DNA of 56,741 nt from Phycisphaerales bacterium. Its GTDB lineage: Bacteria; Planctomycetota; Phycisphaerae; Phycisphaerales; SM1A02. A model generated the notes under the pieces. That model was not told the origin of the DNA. It saw nothing but the letters and a program-made list of their open reading frames with translations, and ran no database searches. The stretch is from the NCBI GenBank assembly GCA_009692015.1, contig SIAB01000002.1:1-56741 (forward strand), written 5' to 3'. Both the position numbers and the translations under genes were made by a program. Within the stretch, counting starts at the first letter, position 1, and the number at the start of each line of letters is the position of its first letter. This document shows positions 38,272 to 47,027 of the stretch, in pieces.

Positions 38272-39612
38272 TCACTCCGGCAGCATCCGCTTGGATCTCA
38301 GGATGTGGTGATAGTGCTGTGCGAATCGGTGCGCCTCATCTCGAATTGCCTGGCAGAGCTTGAGCGCCGGATTCGTCCGCGCGAGTCTCAGTGGCTGGGC
38401 AACTCCATGGCGATAGATGAGTTCTTCCTTCTTCGCCAGCCCAATCACAAGCGGCGGCTTGACGCTCAGGGTCATGAACGCATCATGCGCTGCGCTCAGT
38501 TGCCCAACTCCACCATCGATGAGGATGAGGTCGGGATACAACTCCTGCCCCGCGCCCGCATCGCGATACCGCCGCGAGACCACTTCGCGAATCGCCATAA
38601 AATCATCATTGGTTGCCGTGTGAATTCGATAGCGACGGTATCCATCCTTGAATGGCCGACCATCGATGAAACAGACCTTGCTCCCCACGGTTTCATCGCC
38701 AGCAAGATGCGCAATGTCGATTGCCTCGAGGCAGCGAATGGGCGTCTCTGACCCCAGGGCCTTCTGCAGCGCTGCCAACCCCGCCAGCGGACTCTGGATG
38801 AACGATGTCACTTCGGGTTGCCAATCGAACTCCCCCACACTACCGCGCCGTTCCCGCTCGTCGAGTCGCTCGATCGAGCGAACCTGATCGCGCAGGATCG
38901 CGGCGCGCTCGAAGTTCCTCGAGTCTGATGCACCCTCCATCTCAGCGCGCATCTCGCGCAGCATCACGCTGCGCTTGCTCGAAAGGCAGCGAAGAAACCG
39001 ATCGATGTCTTCTCTGTATCGCACTGGGGTCACGCGGTTGGCGCAGGGGGCAGTGCACTGACCAATCGAATGCAACAAGCAGGGCCGGAAGGTCCGATTG
39101 TGCGGATCATCGGATCGAATGGTGAGTTCGCAGGTGCGATACTGAAAGACCCGTTGAAGTATTTGGATCGCATGGCGAAGCGAACCGCCACTCACAAATG
39201 GACCAAAGAGGCGCGCGCCACGAAATCGTTCCTCCTGCGGATCACGGGTGACGAAGACGCCAGGAAATTCATCGCGCATCGTGACCGCGAGATAGGGAAA
39301 GCTCTTGCCGTCGAGGAGTGCCTCGTTGAAGCGCGGCTGCAGGTCCTTCACGAGGCGAGCCTCCATCAGGAGCGCTTCCCATTCACTCTCGCAGGGGATG
39401 ACCTCGATCTCCTGAATGAGCGCGATCAGGGGCTGCTTTCGCTCTCCGAGGTCGGTGCTCGGCAGGAAGTACGAACTCACCCGATCGGGCAGGCAGATCG
39501 CCTTGCCGACATAAAGAACCCGATCTTGTCCATCTTTCATGAGATACACGCCGGGCACCGACGGCAGGTCCCGTGCCCTCTTCAGCAGTCGCTCAATCAA
39601 ATTCCCGTCCAT
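38272..39612 (-). CDS. uvrC: UvrC-type excinuclease subunit lacking the C-terminal HhH domain
   Basis: A 446-residue UvrC. The GIY-YIG nuclease domain (PGVYLMKDGQDRVLYVGKA, about 20-38; Glu in SEWEALLMEARL), the Cys segment (PCLLHSIGQCTAPC), the UVR domain (LREMRAEMEGASDSRNFERA) and the RNase-H-like endonuclease (DIAHLAGDETVGSK, LIDGGVGQL, DEAHRFAQHYH) are all there, so both incision centres look intact. It stops at HILRSKRMLPE, just where normal UvrC (about 600 residues) continues into the tandem helix-hairpin-helix DNA-binding domain. The downstream bases in all frames do not encode one, so this is not a frameshift. TACGAT lies eight bases before the ATG. Confidence 0.92.
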   Translation of the reverse strand: MDGNLIERLLKRARDLPSVPGVYLMKDGQDRVLYVGKAICLPDRVSSYFLPSTDLGERKQPLIALIQEIEVIPCESEWEALLMEARLVKDLQPRFNEALLDGKSFPYLAVTMRDEFPGVFVTRDPQEERFRGARLFGPFVSGGSLRHAIQILQRVFQYRTCELTIRSDDPHNRTFRPCLLHSIGQCTAPCANRVTPVRYREDIDRFLRCLSSKRSVMLREMRAEMEGASDSRNFERAAILRDQVRSIERLDERERRGSVGEFDWQPEVTSFIQSPLAGLAALQKALGSETPIRCLEAIDIAHLAGDETVGSKVCFIDGRPFKDGYRRYRIHTATNDDFMAIREVVSRRYRDAGAGQELYPDLILIDGGVGQLSAAHDAFMTLSVKPPLVIGLAKKEELIYRHGVAQPLRLARTNPALKLCQAIRDEAHRFAQHYHHILRSKRMLPE

Positions 39613-39620
39613 TTTCGGTA

Positions 39621-39626
39621 ATCGTA
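39621..39626 (-). promoter_or_regulatory. -10 box (TACGAT) of uvrC
   Basis: Minus strand TACGAT, then eight bases (TACCGAAA), then the uvrC ATG. There is no Shine-Dalgarno sequence. Confidence 0.45.
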
Positions 39627-39649
39627 GTGAACCGCCACCATTTGACCGA

Positions 39650-39655
39650 TATACT
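39650..39655 (+). promoter_or_regulatory. -10 box (TATACT) of the Cys-rich lipoprotein gene
   Basis: TATACT (5 of 6 to TATAAT) lies 47 bases before the ATG, giving a leader of about 40 bases with an AGGAG (39690-39694) eight bases before the start. No strong -35 is visible. Confidence 0.4.
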
Positions 39656-39702
39656 TTGTCCTGTCGTTTTCGATCTTCACACTTTTATCAGGAGTCTCAA
39701 TT

Positions 39703-40002
39703 ATGAAGCGTTTCACACTCATCGTCGGTAGTGCTCTCCTCCTCTCACTCGCTGCTTGCAACACCAACAAGGACACTGCTGCTCCTGGTGCGGTCAGTGG
39801 CAAGGCATGTTGCGCCACCAAGGCCGCAGCTGCATGCTGCAAGGAAAACAAGGCAGCGACTTGCGACAAGGCCGCTGCACCAGCCGCCGACGCCGCAGCA
39901 TCGCCAGGCGCTGTCAGCGGAGTCAAGACTGATTGTGGAGTCAAGAGTGGCTGCAGCAAGTCAGCAACCGGTTGCCCAATGTCCGGCAAGACCAACGGCT
40001 GA
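39703..40002 (+). CDS. Small cysteine-rich lipoprotein
   Basis: A 99-residue lipoprotein: signal RFTLIVGSALLLS and lipobox LAAC (Cys about residue 19). The mature 80 residues are Ala/Lys-rich and contain eight further cysteines: two CC pairs (KACCATK, AACCKEN) and single Cys in TCDK, DCGV, GCSK and GCPM. A short motif (PGAVSG) occurs twice, around residues 28 and 69, suggesting an internal duplication. Paired cysteines and lysines suggest metal binding or a disulfide-linked surface protein; I know of no named family. It has its own promoter, Shine-Dalgarno sequence and a strong terminator, so it is a monocistronic, probably well-expressed gene. Confidence 0.85.
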   Translation: MKRFTLIVGSALLLSLAACNTNKDTAAPGAVSGKACCATKAAAACCKENKAATCDKAAAPAADAAASPGAVSGVKTDCGVKSGCSKSATGCPMSGKTNG

Positions 40003-40032
40003 TTCGAGTCTCGAAACGCTTGAATGAATAAG

Positions 40033-40068
40033 CCGCAGAGCCCGACCAAATCGGGTTCTGCGGTTTTT
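40033..40068 (+). terminator. Rho-independent terminator after the Cys-rich lipoprotein gene
   Basis: CCGCAG-AG-CCCGA, loop CCAAA, TCGGG-TT-CTGCGG, then TTTTT. The stem has eleven Watson-Crick pairs around one A-T and one G-T step. This is the only textbook intrinsic terminator I find in the window. Confidence 0.9.
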
Positions 40069-40132
40069 CGTGGCGCTGCCGCTTGGCATAGCCAGGCTGC
40101 GGCTGACACTTCGCAGTTGAATTGCGATTCGC

Positions 40133-40138
40133 TACTAT
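40133..40138 (+). promoter_or_regulatory. pyrC promoter -10 box (TACTAT), possible -35 TTCGCA
   Basis: TACTAT is nine bases before the GTG start; TTCGCA (40110-40115; 4 of 6 to TTGACA) is 17 bases upstream of it. There is no Shine-Dalgarno sequence. Confidence 0.5.
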
Positions 40139-40147
40139 TGAATTGTC

Positions 40148-41503
40148 GTGGAAAGCGCCTTCCTACTTCGTGGCGGTCGGGTCATCGACCCAGCGCGCGG
40201 ATTTGATTCCACTGCGGACGTCTTGATTTCTGGGGGACTCGTCGCTGCGATCTCCACGACTCCCCGTGAACTGACAGCGCCGCCCGGCGCGACAACCATC
40301 GACTGCGAGGGTCGACTCGTAGTTCCAGGCTTGATCGACCCGCATGTGCATCTGCGCGAGCCGGGGTCCGAGGACAAGGAGACCATCGCCACAGGCGCAG
40401 CGGCTGCGATCGCCGGTGGATTCACCAGCGTCTGTTGCATGCCGAACACCACCCCTGCCATCGATCTGCCGAGCACGGTTGAGTTCATTCAGATGCGTGC
40501 GCGCGCGAGCCAGAAGGCACGGGTATTCGTGGCCGGCGCCGCAACCGTCGGTCGCGCGGGAGAACAACTCGCACCAATGGGCGCAATGGCGCAGGTCGGT
40601 GCCGTGGCATTCACGGATGACGGCGATTGCATCGCCAGTGCTGGAATGATGGGCAAAGTGCTGGCGGTCTGTGCTTCGCTCGACCGAGTGTTCATGCAGC
40701 ACTGCCAGGAACCAACGCTCACGGTGGGTGGCGTGATGAATGCCGGGGTGGTGAGCGCGCGGCTGGGGCTCGGCGGATGGCCGGCCGTTGCCGAAGAAGT
40801 GATAATTGAGCGCGACATCCGCTTGAATCGCGGACATCAATGTCGCTATCACATTCAGCATCTCACCACGGCTGGAAGTGTCGAGATCGTGCGTCGCGCG
40901 CGCGCCGAACAGCAACCAGTGACGGCCGAGGCATCCCCGCATCACCTGCTCCTGACAGAGGACATGTGTGCGGGCTACAACACGCTGGCCAAGGTCAATC
41001 CTCCGCTGCGAACAGACGCTGACATTCACGCGATCATCGAAGGCATCGTGGATGGAACGATCACGGTGCTCGCCACGGACCACGCGCCGCACACTGCTTC
41101 GGAGAAGGCACGCGACTTCACCGCGGCCCCTTTCGGAGTGATCGGCCTCGAGTGTGCACTTGCCCTCTATGCCAAGGCTCTGGTCGAGAGTGATGCCATC
41201 ACCTGGGCTCGCCTCATCGCGCTCTTGACGATCGAGCCGGCGCGGCTCTTGGGGATCGACGCACTGGGACATGGACGGCTGGACCGCGGATTACCCGCGG
41301 ATATCACGGTGATTGATCCCAGCGCGGCATGGAAGATCGATTCGAAGTCGTTCCATTCCAAGAGTCGCAATTGCCCCTTCGATGGCTGGCAAGTCCGGGG
41401 GCGCGCGACTGATGTTTTCGTTGGCGGGCGGCACATTCTTGTCGCAGGAGCGCTCCCCAGCCCTTCGACTGAGGCGGCTTGCGCAAACTCAAATGCCCTT
41501 TGA
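40148..41503 (+). CDS. pyrC: Dihydroorotase
   Basis: A 451-residue amidohydrolase of pyrimidine synthesis that cyclises carbamoyl aspartate. Zinc ligands and catalytic residues are visible: DPHVHLREPG near residue 65, MPNTTPAID, HIQHLTTAGS, SPHHLLLTED and the catalytic Asp in LATDHAPH. This is the long, type I (PyrC/PyrX, CAD-like) form. The usual neighbour pyrB is absent. The GTG at 40148 gives the family N-terminus (LLRGGRVIDPARGFD) and lies nine bases from a -10 box. Its last 11 bases overlap the aminotransferase gene. Confidence 0.95.
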   Translation: MESAFLLRGGRVIDPARGFDSTADVLISGGLVAAISTTPRELTAPPGATTIDCEGRLVVPGLIDPHVHLREPGSEDKETIATGAAAAIAGGFTSVCCMPNTTPAIDLPSTVEFIQMRARASQKARVFVAGAATVGRAGEQLAPMGAMAQVGAVAFTDDGDCIASAGMMGKVLAVCASLDRVFMQHCQEPTLTVGGVMNAGVVSARLGLGGWPAVAEEVIIERDIRLNRGHQCRYHIQHLTTAGSVEIVRRARAEQQPVTAEASPHHLLLTEDMCAGYNTLAKVNPPLRTDADIHAIIEGIVDGTITVLATDHAPHTASEKARDFTAAPFGVIGLECALALYAKALVESDAITWARLIALLTIEPARLLGIDALGHGRLDRGLPADITVIDPSAAWKIDSKSFHSKSRNCPFDGWQVRGRATDVFVGGRHILVAGALPSPSTEAACANSNAL

Positions 41504-42887
41504 TCTCGCAGCACTCTTGGACCAGCACCGCGGTGCTGGTGCGACGATCTTCAATGAACATGTCAATCCAAAGTGGGGACAAGCACTCAAGCTCATCGGC
41601 TACGACCGCGCCTATGTCCGCGCCGAGGGTGCGTACCTCTGGGACGCGCACGGGAATCGATACCTCGATCTGATCGGTGGTTACGCGGTTTGCAATGTGG
41701 GCCGCAACCATCCTGTGGTTCGCAAGGCGCTCATCGATTATCTCGAATCGAACGCTCCCTCGATGGTGCAGTTCGAGACGCCCGTGCTTGCTGGGGCTCT
41801 TGCCAAAGAGCTGAAGAAACGCGTTGGCCGCGATCTCGACCGCGTGTTCTTCACGAATTCTGGAACAGAGGGGATCGAGGCCGCCATCAAGTTTGCGCGC
41901 TGCGCGACGAAACGCCCGGTGATGCTTTCCGAGCATAGTGCGTTCCACGGACTCTCAACGGGCGCGCTGGCCATGAATGGCTGCGCGAGTTTTCGCGAGG
42001 GATTCGAGCCGTTTCCTAGCGAGTTTCGCGCGGTGCCATTTGGTGATCTCGCCGCACTCGAGCGTGAACTTGCCCGCGGCGATGTGGCAGGATTTGTGGT
42101 TGAACCGATTGCCGGCAAGGGTGTGCACTTTCACGCCGCTGGGTTCCTCGCCGAGGCCTCGCAACTCTGCCACAAGCACGGTGCCCTCTTCATCGTCGAC
42201 GAAGTGCAGACGGGTGTTGGCCGAACGGGAACTTTCCTGGCGATCGACCAAGAGGGTGCCGTCGAGGCAGACATGGTGGTCATGAGCAAGGCACTCTCGG
42301 GCGGGTATGTACCGGTTGGCGCGGTGCTTTGCCGCACGGACATTTGGGAGAAAGTTTTCTCGCGCCTCGACCGGGCGATCGTTCATTCATCGACCTTTCA
42401 TATGGGAGGGCTGGCGATGGTTGCTGGGCTGGCGGTTCTCTCCGTCTATGACGAGGAACGACTCGCTGAGCGCGCCATCGAGTCTGGCGCGCAGTTGCGA
42501 GTTGCTTTGGAGTCGATGATGGCCCGCTTCGAATTGATGGGTGCAGTGCGGCAGCGCGGACTGATGTTGGGGATCGAATTTCACAAGCCGAGGAGTCTCG
42601 CCCTCGGGGTGGCGTGGCGAATGGTTCACGCCCTCGATGCGAATCTCTTCACGCAGGCGATCACCATGCCCTTGATGGCAGAGCATCGCATTCTTTCGCA
42701 AGTGGCGGGTCATGCGATGCCGGTGCTCAAATTGACCCCGCCATTGGCGCTTTCGTCCGACGACGGTGCGTACTTTCTCAGCGCATTTGAGCAGACGATG
42801 ATTGGACTCCACCGCTTCCCGGGGCCTGGGTGGGCCGTGCTGCGGCGTATGGCAGGCAATGCACTTGGCACCCCGTCACGGGTGTGA
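41493..42887 (+). CDS. Class III PLP-dependent aminotransferase
   Basis: A 464-residue fold-type I aminotransferase. PLP-binding features: GTEGIEAAIKFA (phosphate loop), the Asp in FIVDEVQTGVGRTG that contacts the pyridine N, and the Schiff-base Lys in MSKALSGGYVPVGA. The overall sequence resembles acetylornithine/putrescine/HpnO-type enzymes. HpnO makes aminobacteriohopanetriol, and the following gene is HpnN-like, which makes a hopanoid role attractive but unproven. The ATG at 41493 is inside the end of pyrC (11-base overlap); no obvious Shine-Dalgarno sequence. Confidence 0.92.
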   Translation: MPFDLAALLDQHRGAGATIFNEHVNPKWGQALKLIGYDRAYVRAEGAYLWDAHGNRYLDLIGGYAVCNVGRNHPVVRKALIDYLESNAPSMVQFETPVLAGALAKELKKRVGRDLDRVFFTNSGTEGIEAAIKFARCATKRPVMLSEHSAFHGLSTGALAMNGCASFREGFEPFPSEFRAVPFGDLAALERELARGDVAGFVVEPIAGKGVHFHAAGFLAEASQLCHKHGALFIVDEVQTGVGRTGTFLAIDQEGAVEADMVVMSKALSGGYVPVGAVLCRTDIWEKVFSRLDRAIVHSSTFHMGGLAMVAGLAVLSVYDEERLAERAIESGAQLRVALESMMARFELMGAVRQRGLMLGIEFHKPRSLALGVAWRMVHALDANLFTQAITMPLMAEHRILSQVAGHAMPVLKLTPPLALSSDDGAYFLSAFEQTMIGLHRFPGPGWAVLRRMAGNALGTPSRV

Positions 42888-42908
42888 TCGCCACGACTTT
42901 GGACGCAT

Positions 42909-45689
42909 ATGGCAGACCAGACTGAAGACGAGCGCGGCGCGACGGGTGGTTGGCGCACCGCGGCTCTCGCTTGGTGTGCAGAGCTGATCACGGGCTCGCC
43001 GCTGAAAGTACTGCTGGCCGCGGTTCTTCTTTCTGCAGTGAGCGCGTGGTATGCGGCTTCGAATCTGACGCTCGATGCCAACACCGATTCGCTCATCAGC
43101 CCCGACCGGGAATTCATGCGCAGCTACCAGGAATTCATGGATGAATTCGGCGATCTCGAGTATCTCGTTGTCGCCGTCGATTCAATGGGCGATCCCGCTG
43201 CGGCCAAGGCGGCGATCGATGCCCTCTGCGTCAAGCTTCGTGCCCTTCCAAACATTGCTGGAATCCATGGCTCGATCGAGCCAGATGAGCAGTGGCGACT
43301 CGCACCGCGGGCGATGTCGACCGATGAACTGCGCGAACTCGCAGGTGCGTCGGATGGGATAGCCGCGCTGGGGATCTCGCAGGATTCCCCGCCGAATGCA
43401 AGCGCGTTGGTCGCCACAGCGACGGAACGACTCGCGCGCCTTCTGCGGGAAGGAGGTGGCATGAACGCTGCAGATCGCGAGCGACTCGGTGCGGGCGCCG
43501 CGTTCCTCCTGCGGTGCATCAGCGCACAACCCAACGATGACTTCGATCTCGCAGGAGAGCGCCAGCGTGAATATCTGGTCTCGTCGAGCGGATCGATGTA
43601 CTTCATCACCATCTTGCCGCGCAAGGACTTCGGATCACTCGCAACGATCGAGCCGATCCTCGCTGACATTCGCGGTGTGATCGCGGCGGTCGCGCGCGAC
43701 CATCCCCGTGTGGAGATTGGACTCACAGGGAAACCCGTTCTGCAAGCGGATGAACTTCGGACCACGAACGACGACATGACCCGCGGAACTCTGGTGGCAG
43801 GCGCGCTGGTTGCCCTCATGACCATGTGGACCGTTGGCAGCATCATTCGTCCCCTGCTCGCTTCGGTGATGCTTCTGCTGGCATTCGCCTGCACATACGG
43901 AGCTGCCGCGCTGTTGATCGGACGACTGAACTTGCTGAGTCTGGTGTTCATGCTCGTACTGGTCAGCGCCGGGGTGGACTATGGCATCCACATGATCGCC
44001 CGCTACACCGAGTTTCGTCAGCGACTTCCAACCATTCCGGCGATGCGTGCTGCCGTTGTTGTGAACACGATTCCAACATGGGTCGGCGCGCTCACCAGTG
44101 CTGCGGTCTTCTTTCTGGCTCTCGGCACAGAATTTGGCGGACTGCGCGAACTTGGAATCATCGCAGGAACGGGGCTGATCGCCTGCGCGCTCGCGTTGAC
44201 CATCGCCCTGCCCGCACTCATCGTGGTCGTGGATGGGTGGCGTGAACGACGATGGATTCGCCGTGGCGTGCCCGCCGACTCGATCGATCATGCCGCAGAG
44301 CACGCGGGAAGATTCATGCCCGTCGATCGCGCCGGAATCGTCGGGCGGCCCTTTGGCTCGACCGCGCCCAAGCGCGACAAGCCGATCCTGTTGATCAGCG
44401 CCATTGTTTCGCTCGCGCTGTGCGCGGTCATTCCACTCTTGCACTTCGAGACCAATTTGCTTCGGCTGCAGGCCGATGGGCTCGATTCGATCGAGTGGGA
44501 ACACCGCATTCTTGACGACTCGGTGAGCGCATCGTGGTTCGGTGCGGTGATCTGTCGAAGCGATGATGAGATCAAACGGGTCACCGACCGCGCCAATGCT
44601 GAACCACTGATCGCAGAGGTGCAGAGCGTGCTCGATCTGGTGAAGCCCGACACTGCCGAGCGCGCTGCACTTCGCGAGTCGATCGCCGGGGCGATCGCTC
44701 TGGGGTCGAACCCGACACCACAGACCCAGGGCGCCCCCCCGCAGACACTAACCGCGCCGGGCGTCGCGCTCGCCAGCGCGCGACTTCATGAATTGATCGC
44801 CCTCGCTTCGCTCACCCAGTCGAGCCAAGAACTCGCGCCGCTGCGCACCATCTCCAGCGCGCTCACTTCGCTTGCAGCGCAGCTCGAGAATCCCGCAGCG
44901 CGCGAGGCTGCCGAAATCCGGGCCGACACCGCGGTCACCCGCACGCGCGCCGCACTGGTGCAAATCGGAGTCGGCGCGCGATCCACCCTTCGCGAGAGTC
45001 TTCCGGACGCGCTGCGCGATCGACTTGTCTCGCCGCGGGGCGGGATGCTGGTCTCCATCTTTCCCAAGGAGGACCTCTGGGAGTTTGCACCACTCGCGGA
45101 TTTCGTGGCCGCGCTGCGGGCAATCGATCCCAGTGCGACCGGTGTACCCATGACTGTCTATGAGTCGGTGATCGATATGCGCGATGCATTTGTGGTGATG
45201 TCGACTTGGTCGCTGGTGGTCATCGCCATCCTGGTGCTCATCGACCTGCGCTCATTCGTGGCAACGGGTGCTTGCCTGGTGTGCCTGGTGGTTGGCATGG
45301 GATGGACGCTCGGGCTCCTCGCGCTCATCGGCGTCTCGCTCAACCTCGCTAATTTTTTCGGCGTGCCCATGCTCCTTGGATTCGGGATCGACAGTTCGGT
45401 TCATGTGATGCACCGCGCCCGCGAGGGTGGTGGCGCGCGTTCGTTCGGATGGACAACGCGTGCGGTGGTACTCAGCGCCGTGACAACTGGGGTTGGCTTT
45501 GGCACGCTGCTCTTTGCAGCGCACCGCGGACTTCAAAGTCTGGGCTGGGTCATGTTGATCGGTAGCACTGCCTGCCTCGTCAGTTCGGTCGTATTGCTCC
45601 CCGCAGCGCTGCGGACATTTCCCCGGCTGTTGGGGCGACCCCCACAAACTCGCCACAATTCGGCTATTTCTGGTTCGGGTTCACCTTGA
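42909..45689 (+). CDS. MMPL/RND-family transporter, HpnN-like
   Basis: A 926-residue membrane protein with the duplicated MMPL layout: one helix (about 28-50), a large periplasmic domain, five helices (e.g. TLVAGALVALMTMWTVGS, LVFMLVLVSAGVDYG), then again a helix (ILLISAIVSLALCAVIPLL), a periplasmic domain and five helices. NTDSLISPDREFMRSY after helix 1 and VSAGVDYGIHMIARYTE and LGFGIDSSVHVMHRARE in the cores are typical of the hopanoid-associated HpnN branch, which moves hopanoids to the outer membrane. Pairing with a class III aminotransferase supports this. Squalene-hopene cyclase is not in the window. Its end overlaps the HMA gene by 26 bases. Confidence 0.88.
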   Translation: MADQTEDERGATGGWRTAALAWCAELITGSPLKVLLAAVLLSAVSAWYAASNLTLDANTDSLISPDREFMRSYQEFMDEFGDLEYLVVAVDSMGDPAAAKAAIDALCVKLRALPNIAGIHGSIEPDEQWRLAPRAMSTDELRELAGASDGIAALGISQDSPPNASALVATATERLARLLREGGGMNAADRERLGAGAAFLLRCISAQPNDDFDLAGERQREYLVSSSGSMYFITILPRKDFGSLATIEPILADIRGVIAAVARDHPRVEIGLTGKPVLQADELRTTNDDMTRGTLVAGALVALMTMWTVGSIIRPLLASVMLLLAFACTYGAAALLIGRLNLLSLVFMLVLVSAGVDYGIHMIARYTEFRQRLPTIPAMRAAVVVNTIPTWVGALTSAAVFFLALGTEFGGLRELGIIAGTGLIACALALTIALPALIVVVDGWRERRWIRRGVPADSIDHAAEHAGRFMPVDRAGIVGRPFGSTAPKRDKPILLISAIVSLALCAVIPLLHFETNLLRLQADGLDSIEWEHRILDDSVSASWFGAVICRSDDEIKRVTDRANAEPLIAEVQSVLDLVKPDTAERAALRESIAGAIALGSNPTPQTQGAPPQTLTAPGVALASARLHELIALASLTQSSQELAPLRTISSALTSLAAQLENPAAREAAEIRADTAVTRTRAALVQIGVGARSTLRESLPDALRDRLVSPRGGMLVSIFPKEDLWEFAPLADFVAALRAIDPSATGVPMTVYESVIDMRDAFVVMSTWSLVVIAILVLIDLRSFVATGACLVCLVVGMGWTLGLLALIGVSLNLANFFGVPMLLGFGIDSSVHVMHRAREGGGARSFGWTTRAVVLSAVTTGVGFGTLLFAAHRGLQSLGWVMLIGSTACLVSSVVLLPAALRTFPRLLGRPPQTRHNSAISGSGSP

Positions 45690-45993
45690 CGATGTAGCCC
45701 AAGCTGCGGATCGCAGACTCTGCCTTCGCCGCGGACTCAGGACTCGTGGCCGTCACAACCGCGCTGTGATTCTCAAGCGAGACTTCAACATTGGTCACGC
45801 CTGCCACGGCGAGGACATCTGTTCTGATCGCCGCAACGCAGCCACCGCAGTGCATGCCTTGGACCTCCAAGGCCACCGTGGTCACGCTGGGTGTCGCGGC
45901 TCGCGAGTCACATGCGGCGAGCCAGGCGAGCGATCCCATGAGGAGTGCGCCTGCGCACCACCGCGCCAACTCTCGCCCACGGCGACGCATCAT
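45664..45993 (-). CDS. HMA-domain (heavy-metal-binding) lipoprotein
   Basis: A 109-residue protein: basic N-terminus, hydrophobic segment (CAGALLMGSLAWL) with lipobox LAAC (Cys about residue 28), a short linker and one HMA domain (about 38-107) with the copper-type motif QGMHCGGCVAAI. HMA domains bind Cu(I) or similar soft metals and pass them to partners. Anchored at the envelope it could act as a periplasmic metal scavenger or chaperone. No copper ATPase is nearby. Last gene of the ribF-nrnA-HMA operon; its start overlaps the nrnA-like stop (ATGA). Confidence 0.9.
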   Translation of the reverse strand: MMRRRGRELARWCAGALLMGSLAWLAACDSRAATPSVTTVALEVQGMHCGGCVAAIRTDVLAVAGVTNVEVSLENHSAVVTATSPESAAKAESAIRSLGYIVKVNPNQK

Positions 45994-47027
45994 CGCGTCA
46001 CTGCTCCAAGTGATTCGAACTCGTGTTCAAGTTTCGCGCGGGCTTCTGCCAATGGCATGTTGAACTTCGCTCCCGCTGCGAGCACATGCCCACCCCCGCC
46101 AAATCGCGCCGCAAAGCTGTTGACATCGAATTCGGCGACGCCCTCTGAATTGTTCTTGCTTCGGAAGCTCGCCTTGGTCACGCCAGCCTCAGCCTCGGTG
46201 AGAACCACTGACATCTTGATCGACCCGATCGTCAGCGGCACGTTGACGAGCCCACCAACATCCTCTGATTTCGCGCCAGAATTCTGGCAGTCGTCGAATG
46301 AGACCGTCATCAGCGCGATTCGACCCTCCAGGAAATAGGAGAGCGAACTCAGCGCCCGGGCCATCGCAGCGAGGCGCACCGGTCGCCCATTCTCTTCGAG
46401 CAGTTGGTAGAGGGCGATCTTGTCAACACCGCATTCCAAGAGCCGAGAAGCAAGCGCAAAGACGCGCCCATCAGCGCTGGCGAATCGAAACCAACCGGTA
46501 TCGGTAGCCAAGCCGACGAAGAGAGCCTCGGCGATCGAATACTTGCAGGGCGATCCCGCTACGACCAGTGGAACTCCCAACAGATCGATCAACTGCACAA
46601 CGAGTTGCGTCGCCGAGGCCATCGAACAGTCGACCACCCGTTGATCGGCAATTGCGTCTCCGCGGGCGTGGTGATCGAGACCGACGATCCGTCCAACCAT
46701 TGACCGTAGATATTCCTGGAGCGGTTCGAGCTGACTCCATGCCCCGGTGTCAACGATCACAACCAAATCGCTCTGGGCACTTGGCATCGTCTGGGGAGCA
46801 AGCAACACTTCGCCCGGCTGCGCCAGCGCCAGAATGTTTGGATCAACAACCCCTGAAAAGAAGGCGTCCACGCGTTTGCCGCTCGAACGCAGCGCCCGAG
46901 CGAGTGCCAGAACCGATCCCGCTGCATCGCCATCTGGTTTGGCATGACTCACAATTGTCAGGTGCTTTGCAGCCCGAAGTCGGGCGGCGACTGCTGGGAG
47001 ATCGGAGTTCGAGCAGTAGGCGCTCAT
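45990..47027 (-). CDS. DHH/DHHA1 phosphoesterase, NrnA-like
   Basis: A 345-residue DHH-family enzyme. The metal motifs are VSHAKPDGDAAGS (about 29-41), VIVDTGAW, LDHHARGD and, in the DHHA1 half, ARFGGGGHVLAAGAK. NrnA-type proteins degrade nano-RNAs and in some bacteria dephosphorylate pAp. Between the halves lies FVGLATDTGWFRFA, as in the family. The ATG at 47027 overlaps the ribF stop (ATGA); a few residues could be added upstream but would extend into ribF. Confidence 0.92.
   Translation of the reverse strand: MSAYCSNSDLPAVAARLRAAKHLTIVSHAKPDGDAAGSVLALARALRSSGKRVDAFFSGVVDPNILALAQPGEVLLAPQTMPSAQSDLVVIVDTGAWSQLEPLQEYLRSMVGRIVGLDHHARGDAIADQRVVDCSMASATQLVVQLIDLLGVPLVVAGSPCKYSIAEALFVGLATDTGWFRFASADGRVFALASRLLECGVDKIALYQLLEENGRPVRLAAMARALSSLSYFLEGRIALMTVSFDDCQNSGAKSEDVGGLVNVPLTIGSIKMSVVLTEAEAGVTKASFRSKNNSEGVAEFDVNSFAARFGGGGHVLAAGAKFNMPLAEARAKLEHEFESLGAVTR

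Noticed and set aside
39642-39670. TTGACC as -35 of the Cys-rich lipoprotein promoter
   Set aside because: There is no TA-type -10 at 16-19 bases; TATACT at 39650 is a better -10 but then lacks a good -35, so only the -10 box was kept.
40163-41272. 369-codon open frame opposite pyrC
   Set aside because: Antisense shadow; pyrC motifs are complete on the plus strand.
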